This document shows positions 43,260 through 54,110 of a stretch of 64,000 nucleotides of DNA, in pieces. Position numbers and translations under genes: made by a program. Location of the stretch: contig OV884059.1 of NCBI GenBank assembly GCA_930367215.1, positions 97,700,993 to 97,764,992 of the forward strand, read 5' to 3'. The DNA is from Pollenia angustigena. Its lineage: Eukaryota; Arthropoda; Insecta; Diptera; Polleniidae. How positions within the stretch are numbered: position 1 is the first letter of the stretch; each line of letters starts with the position of its first letter. The notes beneath the pieces are model-generated. The model searched no databases and was not told the origin of the DNA. It saw only the letters and a list, made by a program, of their open reading frames with translations.

Positions 43260-43880
43260 AATAAAATGCAAAACTTTTTTATTTCATTTTTCCCGACGTT
43301 TCGTGAATTTTATGTTCACTTTTTCAGGGGATTCGTCTATTAATATAAAATAAAAACATCAACATTTAATAATACAATTAATTAAATGTAACTAACTTAC
43401 ATTAAAAAAACAGTTTTGTATTACATTAATAAATTTTTAAATAATGAAAGCCACAGCTAGTGTCGTCATCTACTGTTTTTTAAAACAACTCTGTAACAGG
43501 CGCTTAAATTGTCAGTATCTTCTTTTTTATTCATTGTTCTGTTTATTTTCTGTTGAATTCTTAAGCTCTCTGTAGTATATCTTTTTCTCACGTTATTTAC
43601 CTTATCCAGTATTCTTATGTTGTCAAAATCAGGTTTGTGTTTTGTTTGTAATATGTGTTGTGATAATGCAGTGCTTTCTTTGTTTTTGTTTATGTCTGAG
43701 TTGTGTTCTCCCATTCTTGTCTCCAGATTTCTCTTTGTCGTCCCAATGTAAACTAAATCACAGCTGTTGTTGTTGTCGCCCTTGCATGGTATTTCAAACA
43801 CTACATTATTTTTTTGTAGTTTGTTTATTGGCATTTTTGTATTTGTAAATATTGCACTTAATGTTTTGTTCTTATTTTTA
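43260..43880 (-). pseudogene. Penelope-like element, GIY-YIG endonuclease end
   Basis: An open frame from about 43868 down to 43466 reads MPINKLQKNNVVFEIPC, DLVYIGTTKRNLETRMGEHN, STALSQHILQTKHKPDFDNI and RIL, ending DTDNLSACYR. The sequence VYIGTT..R..EH is the GIY-YIG nuclease core, which in Penelope-like elements follows a telomerase-related reverse transcriptase; that part is missing, so this is a 3' fragment. After the stop the sense strand carries CCTGAAAAAGTGAA, a short loop, TTCACGAAACGTCGGG, a hammerhead-like block. It lies next to the tandem array and opposite a second fragment on the other strand. Confidence 0.8.
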
Positions 43881-43904
43881 AATTATCGTAATATATTATA
43901 TTAT

Positions 43905-44512
43905 ATAGCTTAACCAGCTGCGCTTCGCTACACTGCTTTAACCACGCTTGAAGACTCTCCCTTTAATATTGAAATTTATAGTTTACCATAATAGTAACTT
44001 TAACAACGTTTGAAGACTTTCCCTTTAATAGATCTGCGGTTGAGCGGTATTTAATATATGCATCCTATGGGAGGTGTTTTCCCTCTGCGCCTACCCGCTT
44101 TATTTTTATTTTCAAAAGTGTAGTATACCAGAAGAGTGACTTCCACAAAGATTGAACATTCTCACTATAACAATTCTTTAGTTATGCACTATTAAACATA
44201 GGCGTCCTATGGGGGGAACCACTTCCCCCGCTGCTATTTGATTTCAATTTTGGGGCTCAGAAGATCCTACTACCAAATGTTCAACAAAATGCGTGCAGCG
44301 GCTTTTAAGATATGCGATATTTAATATTGGCATCAAATGGGGGGTACCAATTGCCCTGCCCCTATCGAAAAAATAAATAGCCTTTTTTATTTTTAGGGCT
44401 AACGTGATGTTAGTGTAAAAATTTCAGGAAAATCGGTTCAGTTGCTTAGGAGTCTATAAGCCAACAAACAAACAAACATACAAACATTTTTCATTTTTAT
44501 ATGTATAGTAGA
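43905..44512 (+). repeat. RTE/SINE-like dispersed repeat (3' end type)
   Basis: Starts AACCAGCTGCGCTTCGCTAC and ends GGAGTCTATAAGCCAACAAA, CAAACAAAC and ATTTTTATATGTATAG. Two imperfect internal halves contain CATCCTATGGGAGG- and CGTCCTATGGGGGG-like words. From memory, this 3' block is very widespread in flies and moths as the tail of RTE-type retroelements or SINEs that use them. No ORF. Confidence 0.6.
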
Positions 44513-44662
44513 GGGCAGCTTTGAATAACTCACTCATTTGCCTTTATTCAAAGTGCACAACATTTATTCAAATATAAAACATTCAAAAAGATAAGAAGAG
44601 AGTAAACCATATACAAAACTAAGAAAGAATGAAATGAATAAAAAACTTGTTTACTATGTAAA

Positions 44663-45050
44663 GGGGACGATACTGACATATGTATGACAACGAACAACAA
44701 ACTAAAGACAAGATTATCATCGCACAAATCCGACTTAAAATCAAATGACAAACCTTTTACACAAAAACAGCACTAACAGCCCACTGTGCAAAAACGGGAC
44801 ATCAACCAGACTTTGATAAGGTGAGAATACACCAAACGAAAAGAGAATTAACTACAAAACTGATACCGATAATTGCGCTCACATATATCGTCAGGCAATA
44901 AACAAACACATGATTAATAAACAAAAGAAAATTATTAGACAGTCAGTGAAGAGAACTTTAAACGATAACATCGGATAACACTGCATTAAATATTAAATCA
45001 TAACTATTTGAGGATGACCAACAAAGTTGGTCGAAATATTGGAATAAATA
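44663..45050 (+). pseudogene. Second Penelope-like GIY-YIG fragment with terminal motif
   Basis: The plus strand reads TNNKLKTRLSSHKSDLKSND, KTALTAHCAKTGHQPDFDKV and RIHQTKRELTTK, aligning with RNLETRMGEH and ALSQHILQTKHKPDFDNI in the minus-strand fragment. The N-terminal part with the GIY/YIG strands is degraded. The 3' side (45008-45042) ends in a stem ACCAAC/GTTGGT followed by CGAAATATTGG, the same layout as at 21776-21810. Confidence 0.7.
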
Positions 45051-46298
45051 AATAATAAAAATTTAAACAAAACAAGAGTTTTTATTTTTATTATATTTTA
45101 TGAAACAGACCTCAAGTCGAAAAATATAAACAAAACACATGTAATTTATTATCTTAAATCTTAAAATCTATCCGAAAAATCCAAAATGTTTTTGTGAATG
45201 ATTTTAGATCTCTGTTCAATACGTGAACAACTAAAGCAGTACATTCCACTGATAAGATTTTTTAATCGGGCTAAAATTAATAATTCTGTATTTTTTTAAT
45301 TTTTGCATTACTTGAGGTGCCCTAATTTGGGAACCTGTGGAGGCCCTCCTCATATATCTATTAATTCATTATCCTTTACTTAAAGTTGAATACAAGTCCA
45401 TAACTAGCATCTGGAACTCGATTTAATCAGATTAGATATTTATAAAATCCAGAATTATATCCATTTTTGCTCACAAAAATCCCACTGTGTGTCGTTTACA
45501 ATTAATTGGTATAACAAAAACTTTTCAAAATGACTTACGATCAAATCGAACACCTAATATATTTGACATAATTAACAAATTTGACATTTTGTTGATCAGT
45601 AAATATGGATAGGTCCATTAAAATTTAAATTCAGTCATAAATTCGTTTTGAACGATGCACATATTATGTATTGTTATTTACAGAATTAACTAACTCTTGT
45701 TTTAGTTGAAAGTAAAAATGTTTAAAAATGTTGAAAACTTTCATTAAAAAGTAAGCCTTTTTTAACCTTTAACTGTTGAGGTGGTGGTAAATTTGACCTT
45801 CTTCTTAAATTTTTTTTAAAATACTCTATTTCATTGCGCTCTATAAATTTAATTCTCTAATGATCTTTTCATATCGTGATCGTTGTTATTCACTTGTGTT
45901 TTGGCTGAGCTCAAATTAGCACGAGCGGAGCTACAAACATGCTGGTGAAAAATTACAGCTCGTCATCATTTAGGTAATTTTTTTCTTTGAAAATATTTTA
46001 CCACCACATCAGCGTTAGCGTAATTCTTAGTAGAAAAAATACAAACACAATTAGCTTATTAATATAAATTTTGTACGTTACTTTTGAATATTATATGAAA
46101 TGTCTTTGGGCAGTACATACATTTTTTTCTGTAATAATAATTTTTTTAAGTTAAAGAAATTTTTTTTTAACTGGACAAATTGTGTTTAAGGTGACAACTG
46201 AACAAGACCCAAAACAAAACTGGACAATCCAGGCCATATGGCAACCCTACATACTCATATTGATAAACTGAAATTTATGTGCTATTCATTTTAAATGG
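45051..46298. other. Intergenic, no gene seen
   Basis: AT-rich. ACTGGACAA and GGCCTGGATTGTCC-like words near 46165-46235 mirror words at 39340-39400. No coding region. Confidence 0.35.
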
Positions 46299-46334
46299 GA
46301 ATTTAGCACATTTAAACGAAGCCTTGTTTATTAG
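46299..46334 (-). repeat. Right member of a 36-bp inverted pair
   Basis: Reverse-complement partner of 39268-39303. The core TTTAGCACATTTAAACGAA also shares AAATGTGCTAA with the TIR of the transposon at 39479-42219, so the two may be related families. Confidence 0.45.
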
Positions 46335-46439
46335 TTTTTTGACTCCCAAGAAAAACTTTGATAATAAATAAAATAAATTTGTTTTTATTATTTTTTTCTA
46401 CCCACTTAGAGTTGAAAAAAATCAAACAATTGCAATGGG

Positions 46440-47715
46440 TGATTTTTTAAGAGCTATAGGAAATTTAAAAAAAAAACACATACAATTTAGAAAAATGCAT
46501 GAAATCTTTATTTGAATCGATAGTATTGTCCATATAATTTAATGTTTGAAGATAATTTCATGCAAATGTTGACCGTGACTGCGACTCAAATGTTCCATCC
46601 GCTTAGTCCAATTTTGGCATACTCTTTTCTACATTTCGGCCGGTATATCATGAATTAATGCTTCAATGTTTTCTTCCAATGCGTCAATTGAAGCGGGCAT
46701 GTGTGTATAGATATGAGCTTTAACATAGCCGCACAAAATATAGTCTAAAGGTGTTAAATCGCACGATATAGGCGGCCAATTGACCGGGCCCGACCGTGAA
46801 ATAAAATCCCAGTAAAAAATGGATCTTCCAACGAAGCAGGTTTGTAAGGGAGAAACATAAGAGTTGCGCTTACCATTGCGCATACGGAAGACATGAATTT
46901 TATATGGCGAGTTCCCACTTTGAAGCAATACATTTTTGACACATGAAGCGCATAATTCAGCGCATAAAAAATTGTTGGATGTAACGATCAGCTTTACACA
47001 CTGAATGTTTTGATACAGTTATTTTTTAGTATTCTCCCATACAAACCTGCTTCGTAGTAAGGGAATGCCGTAGCACTTGAAATGTTATTTTTTTTTTATA
47101 AAAGTTGTTGAGAGTTTTTTCACTTACTTTACTGCATTTCTGTATGTCTTATTGCGTAGCGCATAATTCTGCGCTTATTTTTTTAAATGTACCATTAGTG
47201 CTTCGCAATATGATAAAATTTTTTATTGGGATGTTCACCGAAATCGCCTCTCAATAAGTTCATTGTTAACGTGCTGTGTGGCATGTGCCACCGTCTTGTT
47301 GAAACCACATGTCCGGCAAGTCAAGCTCTTGCGTTTTGGGCAAAAAAAAGTTGGATATTATCTCATAGGGGCGCTCACCATTCGCAGTTACGTTACGATT
47401 CGCATCATCTTTGAAGAAGTACGGCCCAATGATGCCACCAGCCTATAAACCGCACCAAACTGTGACTTTTTCTGGATGCATTGGTAGCTCTTGCAAAGCT
47501 TATGGCTGACCTTCACTCCAAAATCGACAATTCTGCTTACTAACGTACCCATTGAGCCCAAAATGAGCTTCGTCGCCGAACACAAGAAGTGCGCGATGAG
47601 CTTTCTTAACAGAGCACGCATTTTGATAATAAGATTGAATAGTTTGCAAGCGTTGTTCGTTTGCAAGACGATTCGTGGTAAAATTATAGACCAAACTGAA
47701 GATGTTTGACAGTTA
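46440..47715 (-). pseudogene. Mariner-type transposase relic, split by a MITE
   Basis: On the minus strand, scattered frames reconstruct most of a Tc1/mariner-type catalytic domain: ERLQTIQSYYQN-like start (as NEQRLQTIQSYYQN), VFGDEAHFGLNGYVSKQNCR (first catalytic Asp), ELPMHPEKVTVWCG, AGGIIGPYFFKDDANRNVTA, DLPDMWFQQDGGTCHTA (second Asp), then after an insertion ISRSGPVNWPP, SCDLTPLDYILCGYVKAHIY (third Asp region) and SIDALEENIEALI. Several stops and frameshifts make it dead. The left end GGGTGATTTTTTAAGAGCTA (46438) is a TIR I recognise from such elements; the matching right end is not preserved. The family is distinct from the relic at 10258-10960. Confidence 0.85.
46808..47230. mobile_element. 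MITE, CCCAGTAAAAA family, inserted in the mariner relic
   Basis: Left CCCAGTAAAAAATGG; right, reversed, CCCAATAAAAAATTTT. Flanked by AT on both sides. Removing it joins GDFGEH to FISRSGPVNWPP of the transposase, confirming the boundaries. It holds an internal inverted pair CGAAGCAGGTTTGTA (46829 and, reversed, 47054) and several AGCGCATAATTC words. Confidence 0.8.
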
Positions 47716-47849
47716 AACAAAACACGAAACGTGCATCAGCTGTTTAAACCAGTGTTGCCAAAAAGATAATAGCAATTGTAAGAAAAGATAAACTCACTGT
47801 TTATTGTTGTTGGTTTTGTTTAAGCTTTTATATTGTTACAAGTAAAACT

Positions 47850-48060
47850 GTCGCTTATAATTCTTATTTGCTTAACAGTTTTATTAGTATAATATCTTTA
47901 CTTTTTCTAAAATATTTGTATAAAGTTTCCTTGCGATCTGGCTTAAGCAGCCAGTGAAGTGCGCATAGGAATAGCTTATCCCATCAACAATAAATTTCCA
48001 TTTATCAATATTATGAAATGGATAATTAGGACATTTAAGCAAAACCTACATACATACACT
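47850..48060 (-). repeat. Foldback family, copy B (right-arm orientation)
   Basis: Contains AACAGTTTTATTA, AGTTTCCTTGCGATCTGGCT, AGCCAGTGAAGTGCGCATAG and TAGCTTATCCCATCAACAAT, matching the right arm of element A at 17760-17900. No partner arm lies close by. Confidence 0.7.
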
Positions 48061-48944
48061 ATTGAGTGTATTTACTCTTCTATTTTAACGCCAAAATCAA
48101 AATTGTTTTCGTTTAAAAATTTGTTGCACAACGAAATTTTCGACAGCACTGTCAACTCATAATTCTGCGTTTACATTCGATAGTTTAACCGATAGCCAGC
48201 GAAAATTGTTTTGCGAATATAACTCATAATAGGGGCCATAAATTCATCTACATATTTTACAACTTCGAACCTAATGTTGCTTAACATTTGCTTATCAACA
48301 ATATTCCTAACATATTTAGAATTTTATATTATTCACAAATTTCATTATTGCGGCTGTTAGCTTAAACCAATTTCTTCATCATTATTACTTGCTCTAAGAT
48401 TTTTACCCCAAACTTATTAAATTTACAAAATCTTCACTTTTAAAAGAAAAACAAGTGAAAAAAAATTAAATTATTTTCTTTTCAACAAAGCGTTAAAGAC
48501 TTTGAGGTTCATTAATAAAACATAAACTAATTGAAAAAGATTCTCTAAAATATCTTCACGAATTTCTCTTTCATTCTGATAAAGGGCAAGTGAAAAGAAT
48601 TAATTCAAAAGTTATAGAATATTTAAAAATGTGGCAAATAATAACACGTAGTCAATTAAAAAATACGCAAAAAAAAATTTTATTAACTTTTGTAGGAAAT
48701 AAAAAAAGGTTTCTAAAGACGTGATAAAATTTGCTTTTAAAATAATTTAATAAAAACGAATAAAGTCAATTATATTTGAATAAATCAAAATGGTTGAGAA
48801 ATTGGAATTAGAAAAATTATGAACATTTCTTTTGCATTAACGCGAAACAAATCTTCGTAGTTCTTTGTACAACAAATTTTTTATTTACTTTAATTTCTCG
48901 TACAAATTATATCGGTTTGCTCTCGATATCTTTACCCTTTTTTG
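48061..48944. other. Intergenic, no gene seen
   Basis: AT-rich, no features supported. Confidence 0.35.
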
Positions 48945-51610
48945 TAGAAAAAAAAAGTTTCGTTTAGCGAAAGCAATTCTTCTTCTATGGTAAAGTTGTC
49001 GATAACATTTTATTTTGATTGAAAAGTTATTGAAAGCATTGTTTTCGATAGAAAATGAAAAGTAATGCAACTTTTCTATCGAAAAGTTTTCGCTAGCTGA
49101 GTTTTTTTTTATATAGAGAAGATACTCTTGGCATTACTTTATTATACATTTCGCTGGCATAACTTTTCATAGAAAGGATTTCGATGGCATATCTATAGAC
49201 AAATTTTTCTATATTGTAAGTGTTTTATAAAGAACTTATTGCTGGCATTACTTTTCTAAAGAAAGTTCGGTGGCAGAACTATCTGTAGCAAAGTTATCGC
49301 TGGCTTTAGCTTTCTATAGAAAAGTTATCACTTGCAATAAATTTCAATAGAAAATATACTGCTGGCATTACTTTTAAATAGTAAAGTTTTCGCTGGCATA
49401 ACTTTTTTTAGAACAGATTTCGCTAGCATTTATTTTTTCTTAAGACAATTTTTCGATATCGTTAGTGTTTAATAAAAAACTTACCGATGTCGTTACCTTT
49501 TTATAGAATAATAAAATAATCTCTGGCAGTGCCTTTCTATAGAAAAGGTACTGCTGGCATAGTTTTCTGTAGTAAAGTTTTTGTTCGCAAAACTTTTTTA
49601 ATGGAATAGATTTCGCTGGCATTTTTTTCTAAAGGCAATTTTTCGCTATTGTTGGTGTTTTTTAATAAACTTTTCGCTGGCATTGCTTTTCTAAAGAAAG
49701 TTACCGCTGGCATATTACATTTCTACACATAAATTATATAAATTATTCTATAGGAAAATTATAACAAAAAAAAATTTTTTTGAGAGAGAAAAACTTTTGT
49801 TAATTTTTCGCGAAATTTTTGTTTTTGATATTAATATTCTTGATAAAACAGTTTTCGAAGATACACGAGTAAATTTTATTTTGAAAACTTATTGCCGACA
49901 TAAGTTTACTTTCGAAAACATATTGCAGACATAACTTTTCTCTTAAAAGCTTATCGCTGTAGTTGTTTGTGATAGAAAACTTATCTCTGACATATGAATT
50001 CTCTTTAAAACCTATTACTGACATACCGACTTTTCTTTTATATTCTTTTCCGCAACAAAACTTTTCTCCAGAACACCTATCGCAATTGTTAGTTATCCAA
50101 AAAAACCTATCAGTGACATAAGTTTGCTACATAAATCTCATCACTAAAATAAGTCTTATCTAAAAAATTTATCATCAAAGTTATTTTCGGGAATACAAAG
50201 TTTATTATTAATACGATTTCCGTATGACGTGCTAAATTCCCAATTTTTCATATTTGATATATACACTGAAATTTATTGTTGAGGGAAAGCTAGCTTCTAT
50301 GCGCATTTCACTGGTTGCTTACGCCAGCTCATCAGGAAACATTTTCCAAAGATTATAGAAAAGCCAAAAATATTAAACAAATAAAACTCTAAAGCGAATT
50401 GCTTGTAACAATATCAAAACTTAAATAACAAATCAACAATAAACAGTGAGCGTATCTTTTCTTACATCCCCCTACAATTGGTTGGGTTCTTTATCGCCGA
50501 TATAATCTTGTCTCAAAATATCTGTCATTACTTCTCTCTGATAACTAATAGCTGGCATTGTTTTTCTTTAGAAAATTTATCTCTGAAATAAATCTTCTGT
50601 AAAGAACTTATCGCTGGCATAAGTTTGCTAAAGAAATCTCATTACCAAAATAAGTCTTATCTAAAAACTTATCGCTGATATTATTTTATTTCAAAATAGC
50701 TGTCATAACTTCTCTCTGAGAACTAATCGCTGGCCTTATTTTTCTTTAGAAAATTTATCTCTAAGATAAGTCTTTCCCAAAAAATATATCGCTGATATAA
50801 TTTTGTCTCAAAATAGCTGTCATAACTTCTCTCTGAGAACTTATCGCTGGCAATATTTTTCTTAAGAAAGTTTATATCTAAAATTAGTCTTTTCTAAAAA
50901 ACTTATAGCTGATTTTTTTGTCTCAAATAGCTGTCATCATTTTTTTCTGAGAACTTATCGCTGACATTATTTTTCTTTAGGAAATGTATCTCTAAGATAA
51001 GTCTTTTATAAAAAATATATCGCTGATATAATTTTGTCTCAAAATTGCTGTCATAACTTATCTCTGCGAACTTATCGCTGGAATTATTTTTTTTTAAAAA
51101 ATTTATCTCTGAAATAAGTCTTCTGTAAAAAAATTATCGCTCGCATAAGTTTACTAAAGAAATCTCATCACCAAGGTAAGTCGTATCTAAAAACTTATCG
51201 CTGATATAATTTTATCTCCAAATAGCTGTCATAACTTCCCTCTGAGAACTTATCGCTGGCATTATTTTTCTTAAGAAGTCTTTTCTAAAAACATATCGCT
51301 TGTAAAATTTTGTCTCAAAATAGCTGTCATAACTTCTCTCTGAGAACTTATCGCTGGCATTATTTTTCTGAAGAAAATTTATCTCTGAAATAAGTCTTCT
51401 GTAAAAAACTTTTCGCTGGCATAAGTTTGCTAAAGAAATCTCATCACCAAAATAAGTATTTTCTAAAAACCTTATCGCTGATATAATTTTGTCTCATAAT
51501 AGCTGTCATAACTTTTTTCTCAGATCTTATCGCTGACATTATTTTTCTATCTCTGACATAAGTCCTTTGTAAAAAACTTATAGCTGACATAATTTGTTTC
51601 CCAAAAAAGC
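48945..51610. repeat. Satellite-like array of 'TCGCTGGCAT' units, about 2.7 kb
   Basis: Units of roughly 35-45 bp built on AACTTATCGCTGGCATAA plus CTTTTCTATAGAAAA recur throughout with wide variation. From about 50500 they organise into higher-order units of roughly 110-170 bp containing CTCTCTGAGAACTTATCGCT, TTTATCTCTAAGATAAGTCT and CAAAATAGCTGTCATAACTT in fixed order, at least seven times. It is interrupted at 50205-50500 by a foldback copy. No ORF. The left part is more degenerate than the right. Confidence 0.85.
50205..50500 (+). repeat. Foldback family, copy C (left-arm orientation), inside the array
   Basis: Reads TTTTCGGGAATACAAAG, GACGTGCTAAATTCCC, ACACTGAAATTTATTGTTGA, GCGCATTTCACTGGTTGCTT and TCAGGAAACATTTTCC, in the same order as element A's left arm. 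It interrupts the satellite-like units, so it arrived after the array formed. Confidence 0.7.
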
Positions 51611-53231
51611 TATGATTTTTAACAGACTAACCAATAGAAGATTTAAAATTGTTTGATTCTATTCGAAAATCAAATGTTACAACCAAACTGAAAATTGTTT
51701 TTGCCGTCTCTTACGGGATCGTTGAATATTATTATAGACCTCAAGGGAATCGTTGATTCAAAGGAAAAAAGTATCTTTGATTCTTATATATAAGTTTTTG
51801 TTAAGCTAATTGGGCCTAATGTATTAATGTAAATAAAAAACCTTTTTTTCATGTTTCTCCCAACGTTTCTGGTTTACAAACATTTTGAAAGTTAGAATTT
51901 AGATATGTAGAAGGATTTAAATTTTATTTATTTTCATATTAACTGGAATGTGTCAAATTACAATTTTAAAAGCTTTTATACTTAAATAGTCTTATGCCTT
52001 CAATATTTTCCAGGAATATTTTCTATGCACTATCAGAATTTTCGTTTGTATATTTTAAATTTTAATTAGATAATTATTTAACAACTTTCTTCCTCATTAT
52101 TATATAATCATAAAATTTAGCATCGTTACAAAATTGTTTATATAAGGAAAGCAAAAATTAAAACTTAATAAAGAAACACCCATAACAAATTAAACGGTGT
52201 TTTAAGTGGGACACACGCCTCAATGTTTGCAGGCCATGTTATTAGTTAAACGCCATTAAAGAGAAAAAGTCATATTAAACAAATTCACTGCTAGCAAACA
52301 AGTATTGGAGATCAATAAAAACCAGATCAATTAATTTAAGTCAGTTTTAAAGATATGCAACATAAAATATGCACACACTTGCCGCACTTAACGCATTACG
52401 AAATAAACAAAGAGGTTTTGGTTATTTTTCGGTTTTCTGCCATTTGTGGGTGATGGGGTTTTGTTTATTTTATTCCTACTTTTCAGTTTCTTTTCTTAAT
52501 TTTCTTTGTTTCTGTACCCTCCACCACTAAAAATTGTAAAAATGTTGCGTATTAAGTTTGTCCTTTCGTGTGTAATACTAAAAAATAATTTGGTTGCCGC
52601 GGTAGGTAAAAATCTGTAACATTTTACTTTTTATTGTTTTAGTAACTTTTAATTAGCTATTTACTATCTCCCGGTCCATATTATGGTCCCGTGCATGGTG
52701 ATACTATTGTATGCTGAATTATTGCCACATCAGGTGTGTAAATCATTTTATTTTTCCTGGTAAAGTGAACTACTGCATCACGAAACATGTATTAGATGCA
52801 CAATATGCAGGAATTATGGCTTATAGGTACTAGTTGTTCATGGGCATAGCTTGCTCAGAACCAACCCTTATGGTTAATACTGACGCATGATACACAGAAA
52901 ACAAGATAACGCATTCAGCTTTACAAAATAAAATGTTTTTGCGCATCAGCGTATAAATACAGCTTAAATATAGAAACACAAGCAAACAAACATGTGTAAA
53001 AAATTCTGATGTGTCGTTATAATAAACAGTTATATTTTGTAAACATGCGCAATGCGAAATCTTGTTGTTATTATTCTTGATACTGACGGCTTGAATAGGA
53101 ATTAGGTTTGAAGTTTCCCTTTTTGCTCCCGGATCATTGTAGTAATCTGTCAGTCAAAGATACGTTTAAGACGGGCGGATTTATATTTTGTGGCCAGCCA
53201 AAAACAACAGCTTGGAAAATAATTTAAATTT
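51611..53231. other. Intergenic; one Penelope-type terminal motif
   Basis: At 51857-51890 (minus) a stem GTTTG/TAAAC is followed by CCAGAAACGTTGGGAG, resembling the end motif at 43289-43337. The rest is AT-rich with no gene. 52200-52290 and 52500-53200 are somewhat less AT-rich but without frames. Confidence 0.4.
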
Positions 53232-54110
53232 TTTTTACCAAAGCAATTTTTGGGAATACAAAATTTTTAAGTAAAAAGATTCTGTCGTCGTGCTTAATTC
53301 ATGATTTTAATTCTTGATAAAAACACTGAAATTTATTGCTGATAGGATAAGCTACTCCCCTGCGTATTTCACTGGTTGCTTAGGCCAGATCATCAGGAAA
53401 CTTCATCTGAAGATTTTAAAAAAGTAAAAATATTATATAAATAAAATTGTTAAGCAAATAAGAATTATAAGCAACAGTTTTACTTGTAACAATATTAAAG
53501 CTTCAACAAAAGCAACAACAACCTTCCCCACAACAACATTAATTGTAGTTGTAAGTAGGTTTCCTGCAATTAATGCGACTAGTCCATACACGATGTAAAA
53601 TGTAGGCCATAAGGGACTAGCACTAGTCCAAAGGTAACCCTGATGTATGGGAAAAACATGATATATTTAACATTACGATGTCCTAGGGCAGGACCATATA
53701 ACTCTATGGTATACTCCATAGGATTAGTTTTGAAATCCTTTAAAAACGAAAATATGTCGTTAAAAAACGAAGACATGTCGTTTCACTACAATCTCTTTTT
53801 AACAATGACATGGTCCATACCTGCATTACATTTGACCAGTCCCGGGAGTAGTCCATTTGATCAAAATGGATCAGGTAGTTCAAAATTATTTGCAGGGTTA
53901 AGAAAATACGAAAAAAAAACAACTTGCTTTATTGTTTTCGCAAGAAGATCAAAAATAAAGCATGTTGAATGTTAACAAAGTAGTTTTTGAAAATAGCTTA
54001 TCCCATCAAAAATAAATGTCAGTGTTATTATCAAGAATGAAAATTGGGAATTAAGCACGACGAACAGAATCTTGTAAATAAAATTGTGTTGTCCTAAATT
54101 AAACTTTAAA
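53232..54110. mobile_element. Foldback family, copy D, both arms present
   Basis: Left arm 53232-53560 (TTTTTGGGAATACAAAATTT, CTTGATAAAAACACTGAAAT, GATAAGCTA, CACTGGTTGCTTAGGCCAGA) and right arm about 53985-54110 in inverted orientation (TAGCTTATCCCATCA, AATTAAGCACGACGAACAGA). This is the most compact copy and defines the family structure. The core TTAAGAAAATACG..AACAACTTGCTTTATTG is interrupted at 53561-53900 by another small insertion. Confidence 0.75.
53561..53900. mobile_element. Small insertion within foldback copy D
   Basis: By comparison with element A (GTTGTAAGTAGGTTAAGAAA uninterrupted at 9590), about 340 bp were inserted after GTAGG. Ends are CCTGCAATTAAT and, reversed, CCTGCAAATAAT. 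It contains ACTAGTCC palindromes (GGACTAGCACTAGTCC). A 110-codon plus frame crossing it is not recognisable. Confidence 0.55.
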
